From Halobacteriales archaeon QS_8_69_26 (GTDB lineage: Archaea; Halobacteriota; Halobacteria; Halobacteriales; SW-7-71-33): DNA of 64,000 bases. Positions 1 to 8,706 of this stretch are shown piece by piece. Numbering within the stretch: the stretch's first letter is position 1; every line of letters starts with the position of its first letter. The DNA lies in assembly GCA_003023195.1 (NCBI GenBank), contig PXRX01000038.1:124001-188000 (forward strand), written 5' to 3'. The translations under genes and the position numbers were made by a program. The notes beneath the pieces are model-generated. The model saw nothing but the letters and a program-made list of their open reading frames with translations. It did no database searches and was not told the DNA's origin.

Positions 1-73
1 ACCTGTATGACGCGGGTTCACGGCGGCGCGTGAGCCCCCACGATCGGCGGTTCGAGAACACGTAAGGGGGCCG

Positions 74-907
74 TCAGTCGCCGTCGAGGTGGCGACGGAC
101 CCGCTCGGCCGCGGCCGCCCGTAGTTCCCCCCGGTCGGGCGTCCGGTCGCCGCCGGCGATCCGTGCGTGGTCCTCCCGGAGGACAGTCGCGACGGTCCGG
201 TCGACGACTGCCGGGACAGAAACCGTGTCGCCGCGGGCCTCGACGTCCTCGACGGCCCGACGGATCCGGTCCTCGGTGACGGTTCGATCGACGACAGCGT
301 CGGCGTCGCCTTCGATGGGCTCCGGGGGTTCGATCCCTGACAGCGCCGGGTTGGGGATGGCGGTACGGTTCCCGGTCTTGTCCCGGACGACGACCCCCAG
401 TGGTGGGCCGTCGTACCACTCCGATCCGGGAAACTCGTAGCGGTCGGGGTCGAAGTCGACCGCCCGGACCTCCTTCTGGAACGCGTCGACCGCCCGGAGG
501 TCCAGTCGCCGGTAGACCCGTTCGACCGCGTCGGGCGGCAGGAACTCCCCCCTGTCCCCGTCCCACACGTCGAACCCCAGGAAGGGAGGCACCCGATCGA
601 AGTCGTATTCGACCCGTCGGAGGTGGAGGCTCCCCCCGAAGAACACCACCGACGAAGGATCCCCGACGGCCGCGCGGAGAGCCTCCCGGTCGAGGCGCTT
701 CCGGACGTGGCTCGCGGCCGCGCGGTACGCCGGCGGGACCCCGTCGTCGAAGGTCCGGTCTCGGTCGCCGAACCGGATCCGGCCGTCAGGTCGGAGGCGG
801 AACCGGAGCGGACCGGCGTCGAGTTCCTCCTGGATCCACAGGTGCCCGCCGGAGAGCAGCGAGTCGGGAGCATCGTCGATCGGTGGCACCGGGGGGAACG
901 ATCGCAT
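74..907 (-). CDS. RNA-ligase-like protein with degenerate catalytic motifs
   Basis: The 277-residue protein has the layout of the haloarchaeal RNA ligase / nucleotidyltransferase family: an N-terminal 'HLWIQE' strand at about 22-27, an 'FFGG' strand at 89-92, a 'PPFLGFDVWD' segment at about 107-116 and an 'LGVVVRDKTGN' segment at about 169-180. In active ligases these positions carry KxDG (nucleotidyl lysine), an FGE glutamate and an EGVV glutamate. Here the sequence reads EELDAG, FFGG and LGVV, so the lysine and both acidic residues appear to be replaced. The family assignment comes from remembered motif order, not a search. If correct, the protein is a probable pseudoenzyme that may still bind RNA or nucleotide. 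The gene stands alone, divergent from the flavin monooxygenase at 1080. Confidence 0.6.
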   Translation of the reverse strand: MRSFPPVPPIDDAPDSLLSGGHLWIQEELDAGPLRFRLRPDGRIRFGDRDRTFDDGVPPAYRAAASHVRKRLDREALRAAVGDPSSVVFFGGSLHLRRVEYDFDRVPPFLGFDVWDGDRGEFLPPDAVERVYRRLDLRAVDAFQKEVRAVDFDPDRYEFPGSEWYDGPPLGVVVRDKTGNRTAIPNPALSGIEPPEPIEGDADAVVDRTVTEDRIRRAVEDVEARGDTVSVPAVVDRTVATVLREDHARIAGGDRTPDRGELRAAAAERVRRHLDGD

Positions 908-1051
908 CCCCTGCCGGTAGTCGTCCCCGTGACAAGACCGTTGCCATGACGGGCGGGCGGTCGGGGACGTGCCGAACCCTGGTCATCTCGACGGCCGTCG
1001 TCAACACGGTCGCTAGCGACGGTACCCGGGGCCGTCCCACCCCGACAGACC

Positions 1052-1059
1052 GTTAAACC
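1052..1059 (+). promoter_or_regulatory. TATA-like box for the flavin monooxygenase
   Basis: GTTAAACC lies about 25 bp before the ATG at 1080, the spacing expected for a leaderless archaeal transcript. Confidence 0.4.
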
Positions 1060-1079
1060 CGCCGCCCGACAGGCCCGAC

Positions 1080-2090
1080 ATGGAGATCGGAACCGGCCTG
1101 TTCACCTGCCAGCGCCGCCCGGACGACGACCGGTCCTACGCGGAGATTTACGACGACATGCTCCGACTGGGCCGGGCCATCGACGACGCGGGGCTGGCGA
1201 GCGCCTGGGTGTCCGAACACCACTTCCAGGAGGACGGGTACCTCTCGGCGACGATGCCGTCGCTGGGTGCGCTCGCCGCCGAGACCTCGGGGATCGAGAT
1301 CGGCACCTGCATCGCGCTGGCCCCGCTGTACGACCCCGTGCGCCTGGCCGAGGACGCCGCGACGGTGGACCTGCTCTCGGACGGACGGCTCACCCTGGGC
1401 CTCGCGATAGGGTCGAACCCCCGGGAGTTCGACGCGTTCGGGGTCCCGCGGGACGAACGGGTCGAGCGGATGGTCGACACCGTGCGCGTCCTCCGGGAGG
1501 CCTGGTCGGACGGGCCGGTCGAGTACGACGCCGAGTTCCACGCCGTCGGCCCCGACCAGGAGGTGTCGGTCACGCCCAAACCCGAGGGCGAGATCCCCGT
1601 GATGTTCGGGGGCGGGGCGAAGCCGGCGGTCCGGCGGGCGGCCCGGGAGGCCGACGCCTGGTGTGCCCCCTCCTCGCTGTCGGTCGGGGGCGTGAAGCTC
1701 CGCCACGACGACATCCACGAGGTGCGCGAGGAAGAAGGGCTCGACGGCGAGTTCACCACCTACGTCATCCAGCACGGGTTCGTCGGGGAGTCCCGCGAGG
1801 ACGCCTGGGAGACCATGCGGGACGGCTACCTCTGGCTCCAGCGCCGGTACCAGGAGATATTCGGGGGGGAGCCCGTCGATGAACTCTCCGAGGAGGAGCG
1901 CGAGGAACTCAGAGAGCAGGCCATCTTCGGCACCCCCGAACAGGTGATCGAGGGGCTCGAACCCTACGAGGAGGCCCTGGGCGAGAACACCCACTTCGTC
2001 TTCCGGACCTACCACCCGGGGACCCCGACCGACGAGATGGTCGAGTGCATCGAGCGCCTCGGCGACGAGGTCGTGCCACACTTCGCGTGA
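1080..2090 (+). CDS. LLM class flavin-dependent oxidoreductase
   Basis: This is a 336-residue luciferase-like monooxygenase. The family is a TIM barrel that uses reduced FMN or F420. Visible features are the N-terminal barrel strand 'EIGTGLFT', the 'SEHHFQEDG' segment near residues 45-53, the central 'LGLAIGSNPREF' strand, and 'IPVMFGGGAKPAVRRAAREADAW' in two pieces near residue 175. The C-terminal 'FGTPEQVIEGLEPY' is the usual LLM-family helix start. The length is normal. The start is supported by a TATA-like box 25 bp upstream. The substrate cannot be read from the sequence, and no partner gene adjoins it. Confidence 0.85.
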   Translation: MEIGTGLFTCQRRPDDDRSYAEIYDDMLRLGRAIDDAGLASAWVSEHHFQEDGYLSATMPSLGALAAETSGIEIGTCIALAPLYDPVRLAEDAATVDLLSDGRLTLGLAIGSNPREFDAFGVPRDERVERMVDTVRVLREAWSDGPVEYDAEFHAVGPDQEVSVTPKPEGEIPVMFGGGAKPAVRRAAREADAWCAPSSLSVGGVKLRHDDIHEVREEEGLDGEFTTYVIQHGFVGESREDAWETMRDGYLWLQRRYQEIFGGEPVDELSEEEREELREQAIFGTPEQVIEGLEPYEEALGENTHFVFRTYHPGTPTDEMVECIERLGDEVVPHFA

Positions 2091-2097
2091 CCGCCCG

Positions 2098-2160
2098 CGA
2101 GCGCCCACCGGACGTCGAGTGATCGCCCCCGAGCGCCCACCGGATCGAGTGATCGGCCCC
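2098..2160. repeat. Imperfect tandem repeat, two ~31-bp copies
   Basis: Two adjacent copies of about 32 and 31 bp, each starting CGAGCGCCCACCGGA and ending in GATCGCCCC or GATCGGCCCC, follow the flavin monooxygenase stop codon. A third partial copy begins at 2161. A second, separate duplication (2253-2279 and 2300-2323) repeats a GGGCTTCCCCA...CACATGACGAC segment that includes an ATG. The region therefore shows repeated small duplications just ahead of a decayed gene. Confidence 0.6.
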
Positions 2161-2315
2161 GAGCGCAGACGCGTATTGTCGACCGCCGACGGGGACCCCG
2201 GGTCGGCGCCGCCCGCCCGGCCCCCGGTAAGAGGGGACCGGTTCCCACACCGGGGCTTCCCCACCAATCACATGACGACCGAGGCCCTGGGCCCCATCAG
2301 GGCTTCCCCATCCAC

Positions 2316-2983
2316 ATGACGACAGGGGACCAATACGAAGACACCGACCCCGGAACCCGGGACCGAAGCGGAACCGATGGATCGAACCAAGGGAGCGAGG
2401 ATCCCACCGCCGAAACTTCGGGGGACTCGCCCGTGAGCGTGACCCTCGACGTCCTGGTCGTCGGTGCGGGGATCCAGGGGCTGGCGGTCCTCCACGAACT
2501 CCGGGACGGAGGCTACTCGGTGGGACTGGTTGCCAGGGGACCGCTGGGAGAGGGTCAGACCCTCCACATGCACGGGATCCTGAACAGCGCCTACCCCGCC
2601 CCGAGGCGGGAACTCCGACGGGCGCTGGAGGAGGGATGGATCCCATTCACCCGGGACCACGGTGTGGACCTCTACGGCCAGGACGCGTTCTACTACGTCG
2701 CTCCCGACGAGGTAGTCGACCGCAAGACGCGGATCTGGACCTCCCGCGGGCCGGCCGCCGCCTGACGGTCGAGTTCGACACCCTCGTTCCCGGTGCCTGG
2801 GTGAACGGCCAGCGTGTTCTCGACCGGGTCGCGAAGCGAGCCGGGCCGGGCGGCGGGGACGAACCGATCCCCGGCGGCGGGGTCGGGGTCGAGGTCGGGC
2901 GCAACATCGAGGACGCGGCGGACGTCGAGTGGCGCGACTGGCCGTCGTTCCTGGAAGAGTTCGACGGTCAACACCTGGACTGA
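2316..2983 (+). pseudogene. Decayed FAD-dependent oxidoreductase
   Basis: The first part is a GxGxxG FAD-binding beta-alpha-beta unit ('VLVVGAGIQGLAVLHELRD', about residues 45-63), then 'HMHGILNSAYPAP' and 'FYYVAPDEVVDRKTRIW'. The frame hits a stop at 2763. Family-like sequence resumes at once in another frame ('LTVEFDTLVPGAWVNGQRVL') and ends at 2983. One missing base near 2755-2762 would join the frames. Even when joined the product is only about 222 residues, far below the roughly 400 usual for such oxidoreductases, so a central segment is also missing. The start region is duplicated just upstream. Confidence 0.65.
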
Positions 2984-3119
2984 ACTCCACTGACCCGACC
3001 CCGGACCGACCTCCACTGACCCGCACCCCCGGACCGATCTCCACGATCGAATAGCCCGGGTCGGGCCAGTAATGCGTTCTTACTCGTAATTTCGTGCTTC
3101 TTTCGGACCACCGGAACCC

Positions 3120-3127
3120 CTATTAGT
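3120..3127 (+). promoter_or_regulatory. TATA-like box, leaderless promoter
   Basis: CTATTAGT is centred about 27 bp before the ATG at 3150, in an AT-rich patch within GC-rich DNA. No Shine-Dalgarno sequence precedes the ATG. Confidence 0.45.
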
Positions 3128-3149
3128 CTCTGGCCCCCTTTTCTACGCG

Positions 3150-4736
3150 ATGACTGCAGAGCGGCACGCGGACGCGTCCGGTCGGGACGGCCAGCAGGGC
3201 CGGACCCGGGGCGACGCCGCGACGTACTCCACCCCGGGGCCGTTACCGATCGACGACGTTGACCCGGGATCGAACTTCCTGTGTACCGGCCCCACGATGA
3301 CCGGCAAGTCCCGCGCGCTCTCACGGATCCTGGGCGACGGCGTCGAGCGTGGCGAGGGAGCCATCCTCGTCACCACCGAGTCGGACGCCCGGGCGGCGCT
3401 CGCGACCGACGGGAGGCTCAGAGAGGCCGCGGGGATGGGCGAGGGCGCCCCTGTCGGCGTCGTCGACTGCATCACCGAGTCCTCGGGGGCGGGACGGGAC
3501 GGCGACGACGTGGTCGCGTACGTCTCGTCGCCGGCGGACCTGACGGGCGTCGGCGTGGAGTTCAACCGGCACCTCGAACGGTTGCACCACCAGGGGGTGT
3601 CCCGGTACCGGGTGCTCGTCGACTCGCTGACGCCGTTCTTCGTCTACCGCGACGCCGAGCAAGTGTTCAAGTTCCTCCAGGTGCTGACCGGCCGGATCGC
3701 CAGCCTTGGCGGTCTCGGGTTCGTCGTCGGCCACTCCGACGCCGGGATGGACGAGGAGGCGGAACGGCTGAAGGGCCTGTTCGACGGTGTGATCGAGTTC
3801 CGTGAGCAGGAGGGCAAAGTCGGGACCCGCGCGATCGGACCCTACGCGACGGCCGAGGGGTGGGTCCCGTACGAGGAGGAACCCACTTCCGGCGAGGGAT
3901 CGACCCCGGGCGAATCGACGGCGAACACAGACGGTCGGCAGACTACTGCGAGGGACGGCGCGTCTCCCAGCGAGACTCCCCTGGCTTCCGGGATCGACTC
4001 CCTGTCGAGTGCCATCGACGCAGTGGCGGACGCGGGGCGAACCCTGACGCTCTGTAACTTCGACGGCGACCGGGACACGCTGTCGGACCTCCGGGCGTAC
4101 TTCGAGCGACTCAACGTCACCGTCACGGAGGCCTCGCTGTCGAGCGAGACGCCACGGAACGTGGCGCTGCTCCACCAGGGAGACCAGCACCTCGCCTCGG
4201 CTACCGTCGAGGACCTGGCGAGCACCATCGCCGTCGAGGGGGTCGGCGAGGAGCACCTGGAGGGCGCGACCGAGACGGAACTGATGGTGCTGGCACGCCA
4301 GGAGGCGTTCGCTACCCGGAAGTCCTGGCGGCGACACCTCGTCCGGACCAGTCGACTGATCGAGGCGATGGCCTGGAACGCCGGGACCGGCACCGTCCAC
4401 GCCGGGTTCCAGGATCTCTCCCGCCTCACCTCGGACCCGGACACGAAGCGGATCTACGACAGGATCGCCGAGGGTGGCGTCGAGGTCCACCTCTACGGCC
4501 GCCCCGACGCCGAGGTCGACCGCGACCGGTTCGTCGTCCACGACGACGCGGTCGACGAAATCGAGCGGTCCTGGTTCGTCGTGTTCACCGACGGTGAGGA
4601 ACCCTCGACTGCCGGCGCGCTGGTCGCCGAGGAACGCCAGCGCGGGACCTACAGCGGCTTCTGGACCTACCGCACGGGGACCGCGGTGGCGGTCCGGGAC
4701 TACCTCGAAGCGACCTACGGCCAGGCGACGGTCTAG
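3150..4736 (+). CDS. RecA-like ATPase (DUF7504-type) fused to a DICT sensory domain
   Basis: The 528-residue protein has two parts. Residues about 25-245 form a KaiC/RecA-like ATPase of the haloarchaeal DUF7504 type, with Walker A GPTMTGKS at 47-54 and a 'RVLVDSLTPFFVY' strand near 154 that fits Walker B. An acidic Ser/Thr-rich linker (about 250-282) follows. From about 284 the sequence matches the DICT domain ('TLTLCNFD', 'LRAYFERLNVTVTE', 'ALLHQGDQHLAS', then 'RLIEAMAWNAGTGTVHAGFQ' and 'HLYGRPDA'). DICT is a sensory domain found with diguanylate cyclases and two-component systems. The fusion suggests that a sensed signal tunes a RecA-like switch. No output domain is visible. Confidence 0.75.
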   Translation: MTAERHADASGRDGQQGRTRGDAATYSTPGPLPIDDVDPGSNFLCTGPTMTGKSRALSRILGDGVERGEGAILVTTESDARAALATDGRLREAAGMGEGAPVGVVDCITESSGAGRDGDDVVAYVSSPADLTGVGVEFNRHLERLHHQGVSRYRVLVDSLTPFFVYRDAEQVFKFLQVLTGRIASLGGLGFVVGHSDAGMDEEAERLKGLFDGVIEFREQEGKVGTRAIGPYATAEGWVPYEEEPTSGEGSTPGESTANTDGRQTTARDGASPSETPLASGIDSLSSAIDAVADAGRTLTLCNFDGDRDTLSDLRAYFERLNVTVTEASLSSETPRNVALLHQGDQHLASATVEDLASTIAVEGVGEEHLEGATETELMVLARQEAFATRKSWRRHLVRTSRLIEAMAWNAGTGTVHAGFQDLSRLTSDPDTKRIYDRIAEGGVEVHLYGRPDAEVDRDRFVVHDDAVDEIERSWFVVFTDGEEPSTAGALVAEERQRGTYSGFWTYRTGTAVAVRDYLEATYGQATV

Positions 4737-4783
4737 CGCCGATCTTCGGTGGGGTTTTTGTCGGGCGGGAGTGTCGGTCCGAC

Positions 4784-5344
4784 ATGGGCTTTCACACGTA
4801 CCCGATAGAGCGGGCCGAGGCGCTCCGGGACCCCGAGCGGTACCGCTACTGCTCGCGCGAGGAGTTGCTCGCGGCCATCTCGCCGGACCCGGCCGCGACG
4901 GTCGCGGACCTGGGCAGCGGTACGGGCTTCTATACCGACGACGTGGCTCCCGCCGTCGGGACGGTGTACGCCGTCGACGTTCAGGAGGCGATGCACGACC
5001 TGTACCGCGACCACGGCGTCCCGGAGACCGTGGACCTCGTGACCGCCGAGGTGGGGGACCTGCCCTTCGACGACGGCGAACTAGACCGCGCGTTCTCGAC
5101 GATGACCTACCACGAGTTCGCCGGCGACGGCGCTCTGGACGAACTCTCGCGTGTCCTCAGGGACGGCGGCGTCCTGGTCACCGTCGACTGGACGAGCGAG
5201 GGATCAGGCGAGGAGGGGCCGCCGACCGAACAGCGTTACTCCCTGACCGACGCCATGGGGCACCACCGCGACGCGGGCTTCGAGGTCGTGGAGGCCGAGG
5301 ACCGCCCCGAGACGTTCAAACTCGTGGCGCGGAAGCGACGTTAG
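4784..5344 (+). CDS. Class I SAM-dependent methyltransferase
   Basis: The product has 186 residues. SAM-binding motif I, 'VADLGSGTGFYT', lies at about 40-51, followed by 'VYAVDVQEAM' (motif post-I acidic residue) and 'LDRAFSTMTYHEF' at the motif II position. 'ELSRVLRDGGVLVTVDW' is the usual strand of UbiE/Methyltransf_11 proteins. The protein is a compact single domain, so the substrate is unknown. GGTTTTTG centred about 27 bp before the ATG can serve as a TATA box. The gene converges with the SDR gene, overlapping it by four bases at the 3' ends. Confidence 0.85.
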   Translation: MGFHTYPIERAEALRDPERYRYCSREELLAAISPDPAATVADLGSGTGFYTDDVAPAVGTVYAVDVQEAMHDLYRDHGVPETVDLVTAEVGDLPFDDGELDRAFSTMTYHEFAGDGALDELSRVLRDGGVLVTVDWTSEGSGEEGPPTEQRYSLTDAMGHHRDAGFEVVEAEDRPETFKLVARKRR

Positions 5345-6069
5345 GGGACGGTCGGCCCCCAGTCGGCGACCTGAATCGATCCCCCGCTCCCCTGGAAGGG
5401 ATTCCGCACCACCTCGATCGTCTCGTTCGCCGCCTCGGGTTCGACGAGGGTGCCCACCATCACCCGTGCCACGTCCCGGCGGGGAACGATCCCCCACAGT
5501 CCGGTGCCGGCCGGTGCCCCCAGGAGCGGACCGACCCCGAACAGGTCCGTCAACGCGCCGGGCCTGAGGACAGTGTGCCGAAGGCCCGACGCCCGGAGCG
5601 CCTCCTCCGCCGTCGCCTTCGCCCGGAGCGTCGGGCCGACCGTCAGCCGAAACAGGTGCGCCATCCACGACCCGCGGTCCCCGCCGGTCCCGAGGGCCGA
5701 CTGCATCACGAACGCCCAGGGATCGCCGGCCGCCGCGGCGGCAACCAGGTTCCGGTTGCCCTCGCCGTCGACGAGGGGTCCTGGGTCCGTCCAGGGCATC
5801 CGGTGGCGGGCCAGGCGGGTCGGCGAGGTGCCGACACAGGAGAGAACGGCGTCACAGCCCTCGACGGCCCGCACCGCAGTCGCCGGGTCCAGCAGGTCCC
5901 CGACCACGACGCCGTCTGCACCCCGGCGGTGGAGTCGCTCGACCGCCGACTCCGAACGGGTGACACACCGGACCTCGTAGCCCACCGCGAGGAGGGCGTC
6001 CAGTGCGCGCTTGCCGGTCCCGCCGGTCGCGCCCGCGAGCAGTACCGTGCCGATACCGTCCGTCGTCAT
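5341..6069 (-). CDS. Atypical SDR, NAD(P)H-binding protein
   Basis: This is a 242-residue atypical short-chain dehydrogenase/NmrA-like protein. The glycine-rich NAD(P) motif 'LLAGATGGTGKRALDALL' lies at about 10-27. The conserved segments 'GCDAVLSCVGTSP', 'SALGTGGD', 'TVLRPGALTDL' and 'PRRDVARVMVGTLVEPEAANETIEV' occur in family order. There is no YxxxK catalytic pair, as is common in this subfamily, so it may act as a redox sensor or reductase. The C-terminus overlaps the methyltransferase stop by four bases on the opposite strand. Confidence 0.85.
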   Translation of the reverse strand: MTTDGIGTVLLAGATGGTGKRALDALLAVGYEVRCVTRSESAVERLHRRGADGVVVGDLLDPATAVRAVEGCDAVLSCVGTSPTRLARHRMPWTDPGPLVDGEGNRNLVAAAAAGDPWAFVMQSALGTGGDRGSWMAHLFRLTVGPTLRAKATAEEALRASGLRHTVLRPGALTDLFGVGPLLGAPAGTGLWGIVPRRDVARVMVGTLVEPEAANETIEVVRNPFQGSGGSIQVADWGPTVP

Positions 6070-6092
6070 CCGTACTTGATCACCTCCCTGGA

Positions 6093-6548
6093 TCAGAAGT
6101 CCGGGAGGTCCTCGGGCGGTTCGTAGTCGGCCTCCCAGTCGATGTACTCCGCCTTGAGAATCTCACAGACCAGTTGTCCGAACTCCGTGAGTCCGGCGTT
6201 GATGGCGGAGACGGTCTCCCACGAGTCGACGTCGGGGTGGTAGTCGCGCTCCCGCCAGTCCTCGGGGATCCCGGGGGCGTGGTAGCCCACCCTGTCCGCG
6301 AAGTCGTCCCAGAAGAAGTCGAAGTCGGCGAACAGGCCCAGTTCCGTGGCGATGCGGAACTGCTCGGCGGTGACGTCGGTCCCGGCGGCCCACTCCCGGA
6401 AGGCCGCCCCCCAGGCGCCGGCGGCGAGGAACTCCTCGATTTCCCCGCGGCGGTAGTCCGCGTCGGCCGCCACGGTGGCGTCCTCGTACTCGTTCGGGTC
6501 CCGGGCCGCCAGTGTCGGCGGGTCCGGCGGGTCGACGTCGAGGCTCAT
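6093..6548 (-). CDS. Conserved acidic hypothetical protein
   Basis: I do not recognise a named domain in this 151-residue, very acidic protein, which is rich in aromatic residues. Segments such as 'EFGQLVCEILKAEYIDWEADY' at the C-terminus and 'FADFDFFWDDFADRVGYHAPG' in the middle look like a folded helical protein rather than a chance frame. I chose the ATG at 6548 ('MSLDVDPPDPP'). The open frame continues upstream to 6635, but that extension is Arg/Pro/Cys-rich and unlike haloarchaeal protein. It is codirectional with the receiver/PAS gene 74 bp upstream and may share its transcript. Confidence 0.7.
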   Translation of the reverse strand: MSLDVDPPDPPTLAARDPNEYEDATVAADADYRRGEIEEFLAAGAWGAAFREWAAGTDVTAEQFRIATELGLFADFDFFWDDFADRVGYHAPGIPEDWRERDYHPDVDSWETVSAINAGLTEFGQLVCEILKAEYIDWEADYEPPEDLPDF

Positions 6549-6622
6549 CGGTACCCGGGACTTGTGTCGCCCAGCCGATAAGGGTTCGCACGCGGGCGGC
6601 GTGGACGCGGATCCCCGCCGGA

Positions 6623-7369
6623 CTACTCCTCGCACTCGCGGAGGATCCCCGAGTAGATGCGGCGGTCGTCGAGGTCGATGGTGGTGTAGGAGGCCCGGAC
6701 GGGGACGAGGTGGCCGTCGGCGTGACGGACACGGCCCGAGACGGAGCGCCAGTCGTCAGTCGGCTCGGCGTGGAACTCGGGACCCCCGTCGGTGGCGGGC
6801 ACCTCCTCGACGAGGTCCGACACCGGCCGACCCACGAGTTCCTCCGGCGCGCGACCGACCACCCGCTCCATGCTCTCGTTGGCGTAGACCACGGTCCCGT
6901 CCCCGTCGACGGTGAATACCGGGTCGTCGGCCGCGTCGGCGACCTGCCGGAATCCCGCCCGTACCCGCTCTACTTCGCGGTGTGCGCGCCGACGGTCGAC
7001 CGCCTTCTCTATCCTGTTGGCGAGCAACTCGTAGGTCTCGGTGCCCCCCTTCTGGATGTAGTCGGTCACCCCGGCGGAGATGGCACTGCTCGCGACCCCC
7101 TCGGATCCCCGGCCCGTGAACAGGACGAACGGGAGGTCCGGGTACTCCTCGCGGACCCGTTCGAGGAGCGCCACGCCGTCCATCCGTGGCATCTGGTAGT
7201 CGCTGACCACGCAGTCGACCCGCTCCTCCCGGACCCGGTCGGGGACCGCCGTCGGGTCCGTCTCCGTGGCCACCGTCATCCCTCCCCGCTCTCGCTCCAG
7301 GTAGTTGGCGACGAGCGTCACCAGTCCCGGGTCGTCGTCGACGTGCAGGACCCGGATGTCCCTGGACAT
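6623..7369 (-). CDS. Response-regulator receiver + PAS protein
   Basis: The product has 248 residues. An N-terminal receiver domain (about 5-120) carries the acidic pocket DDD at 11-13, the phospho-acceptor Asp near 57 in 'VVSDYQMPRMDG', 'LFTGRGSE' at the conserved Thr position and 'DYIQKGG' at the conserved Lys. A PAS domain follows (about 140-245: 'FRQVADAADDPVFTVDGDGTVVYANESMERVVG'). No histidine kinase or DNA-binding output is present, so it is probably a signal relay that needs a partner kinase. The ATG at 7369 starts the receiver domain directly, and the in-frame extension to 7438 has no domain content. Confidence 0.88.
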   Translation of the reverse strand: MSRDIRVLHVDDDPGLVTLVANYLERERGGMTVATETDPTAVPDRVREERVDCVVSDYQMPRMDGVALLERVREEYPDLPFVLFTGRGSEGVASSAISAGVTDYIQKGGTETYELLANRIEKAVDRRRAHREVERVRAGFRQVADAADDPVFTVDGDGTVVYANESMERVVGRAPEELVGRPVSDLVEEVPATDGGPEFHAEPTDDWRSVSGRVRHADGHLVPVRASYTTIDLDDRRIYSGILRECEE

Positions 7370-7502
7370 GGACCAGTCCTCGTAACCTGAATTAAAAAGC
7401 GTGCCGGCAAAATTCAGAGCATTGTCAAATGTTATCAACTGTCGTGTGTTGCACTCACACGTCCCCCGAGCGCTTAGGGCCAGGGGACCGGAACCGTCCC
7501 GT

Positions 7503-8573
7503 ATGACCGCCGATCCGAACGACGAGTTCGTGGTGCCCCCGGCGCTGGAACGGGGCGACAGGGTGGCCGTTGTCGCGCCGGCGTCGAACCTCTACGAGGA
7601 GTTCCCGTACGTCCACGAACTCGGACTGGAACGGCTCCGGGAGGTGTTCGACCTCGAACCGGTCGAGTATCCCACCGCCCGGACGGGGAGCGACTGGCTC
7701 TACGACAACCCCGAGGCGAGGGCCGAGGACGTGATGGACGCCTTCCGAGACCCCGACATCGGTGGCGTCGTCGCGACCATCGGCGGCAACGACCAGGTGC
7801 GGATCGTAGCGCACCTCGACCCCGAGGTGTTGCGGGAGAACCCGACCCGGTTCTACGGGTGGAGCGACAACACCGCCCTGGCGCTGTACCTCTGGAACCT
7901 CGGGATCGTCTCGTTCTACGGCGGGTCCCTGCTGACCGAGTACGCGATGCACGGGGAGATGTTCCCCTACACCGTCGAGTACCTCGAACGGGCACTGTTC
8001 TCGGACTCGCTCGGCGAGGTCCGTCCCGCCGAGCGGTTCACCGACGAACCGAACCGGTGGGCCGAGGGCCCCGAGGTACTGGAGACGCCCCGCGAGACCG
8101 AACCCAACCCGGGGTGGCGCTTCGAGGGGTCGGACCGGGCCGTCGAGGGGCGGGTCTGGGGCGGGTGCTGGGGAATCGTCGACGAGTGGTTCCTCCTCGA
8201 CAGGTACGTCCCCGACCGCGACAGACTGGCGGGGACGGTACTGGCCATCGAGACCAGCGAGGGACGGCCCGATCCGGGCCATATCGCCGGACAGCTCCGG
8301 GCACTTGGCGAACGGGGGGTCCTGGAGGCGTTCGACGGCGTCCTCGTCGGGCGGGCGGTCACTCGCTCGTACAAGGAGAACCCGCCAGCGGAGGAGCGCC
8401 GGGAGTACCGGGAGCGACAGCGCGAGGTTTTCGTCGAGGCGTTCGCCGAGTACAACCCGGACGCACCCGTAGTCCTGGACCTCGACTTCGGGCACACCTA
8501 CCCCACCGTCCCGGTACCGATCGGCGGCCGGGTTCGGATCGACCCCGGCGAGGAACGGGTCGTGTTCCGGTGA
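7503..8573 (+). CDS. S66 family peptidase (LD-carboxypeptidase / MccF-like)
   Basis: The 356-residue protein begins with 'GDRVAVVAPASN', the usual S66 opening. The nucleophile region 'FYGWSDNTALALYLWNLG' is near residue 117. 'LAIETSEGRPDPGH' near 248 provides the expected acidic residue, and 'FGHTYPTVPVPIGG' near 328 the expected histidine, so a Ser-Glu-His triad looks intact. Archaea lack murein, so an MccF-like role (cleaving acyl-sulfamoyl adenylates or other amide-linked nucleotides) or general peptide turnover is more likely than LD-carboxypeptidase. CTTAGGG lies about 27 bp before the ATG as a weak TATA box. Confidence 0.85.
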   Translation: MTADPNDEFVVPPALERGDRVAVVAPASNLYEEFPYVHELGLERLREVFDLEPVEYPTARTGSDWLYDNPEARAEDVMDAFRDPDIGGVVATIGGNDQVRIVAHLDPEVLRENPTRFYGWSDNTALALYLWNLGIVSFYGGSLLTEYAMHGEMFPYTVEYLERALFSDSLGEVRPAERFTDEPNRWAEGPEVLETPRETEPNPGWRFEGSDRAVEGRVWGGCWGIVDEWFLLDRYVPDRDRLAGTVLAIETSEGRPDPGHIAGQLRALGERGVLEAFDGVLVGRAVTRSYKENPPAEERREYRERQREVFVEAFAEYNPDAPVVLDLDFGHTYPTVPVPIGGRVRIDPGEERVVFR

Positions 8574-8676
8574 GTCGAGGGGCGGGGATCCGGCTTCGAG
8601 AGTCGATCCATCCCCGGTTTCGTGGACTCCCGCAGTCTCCCGGCCGTCTTGTCTATCTTCCGACCTTCCCCAAGGA

Positions 8677-8685
8677 CATATTATA
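8677..8685 (+). promoter_or_regulatory. TATA-like box
   Basis: CATATTATA lies 22-30 bp before the ATG at 8707, in the only AT-rich stretch of this intergenic gap. Confidence 0.45.
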
Positions 8686-8706
8686 CCGCGGCCCACAATA
8701 TGGGGT

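Noticed and set aside
4474-6126. A long plus-strand open frame spanning three real genes
   Set aside because: Arg/Pro/Gly-rich, out of phase with clear methyltransferase and SDR genes; a high-G+C shadow.
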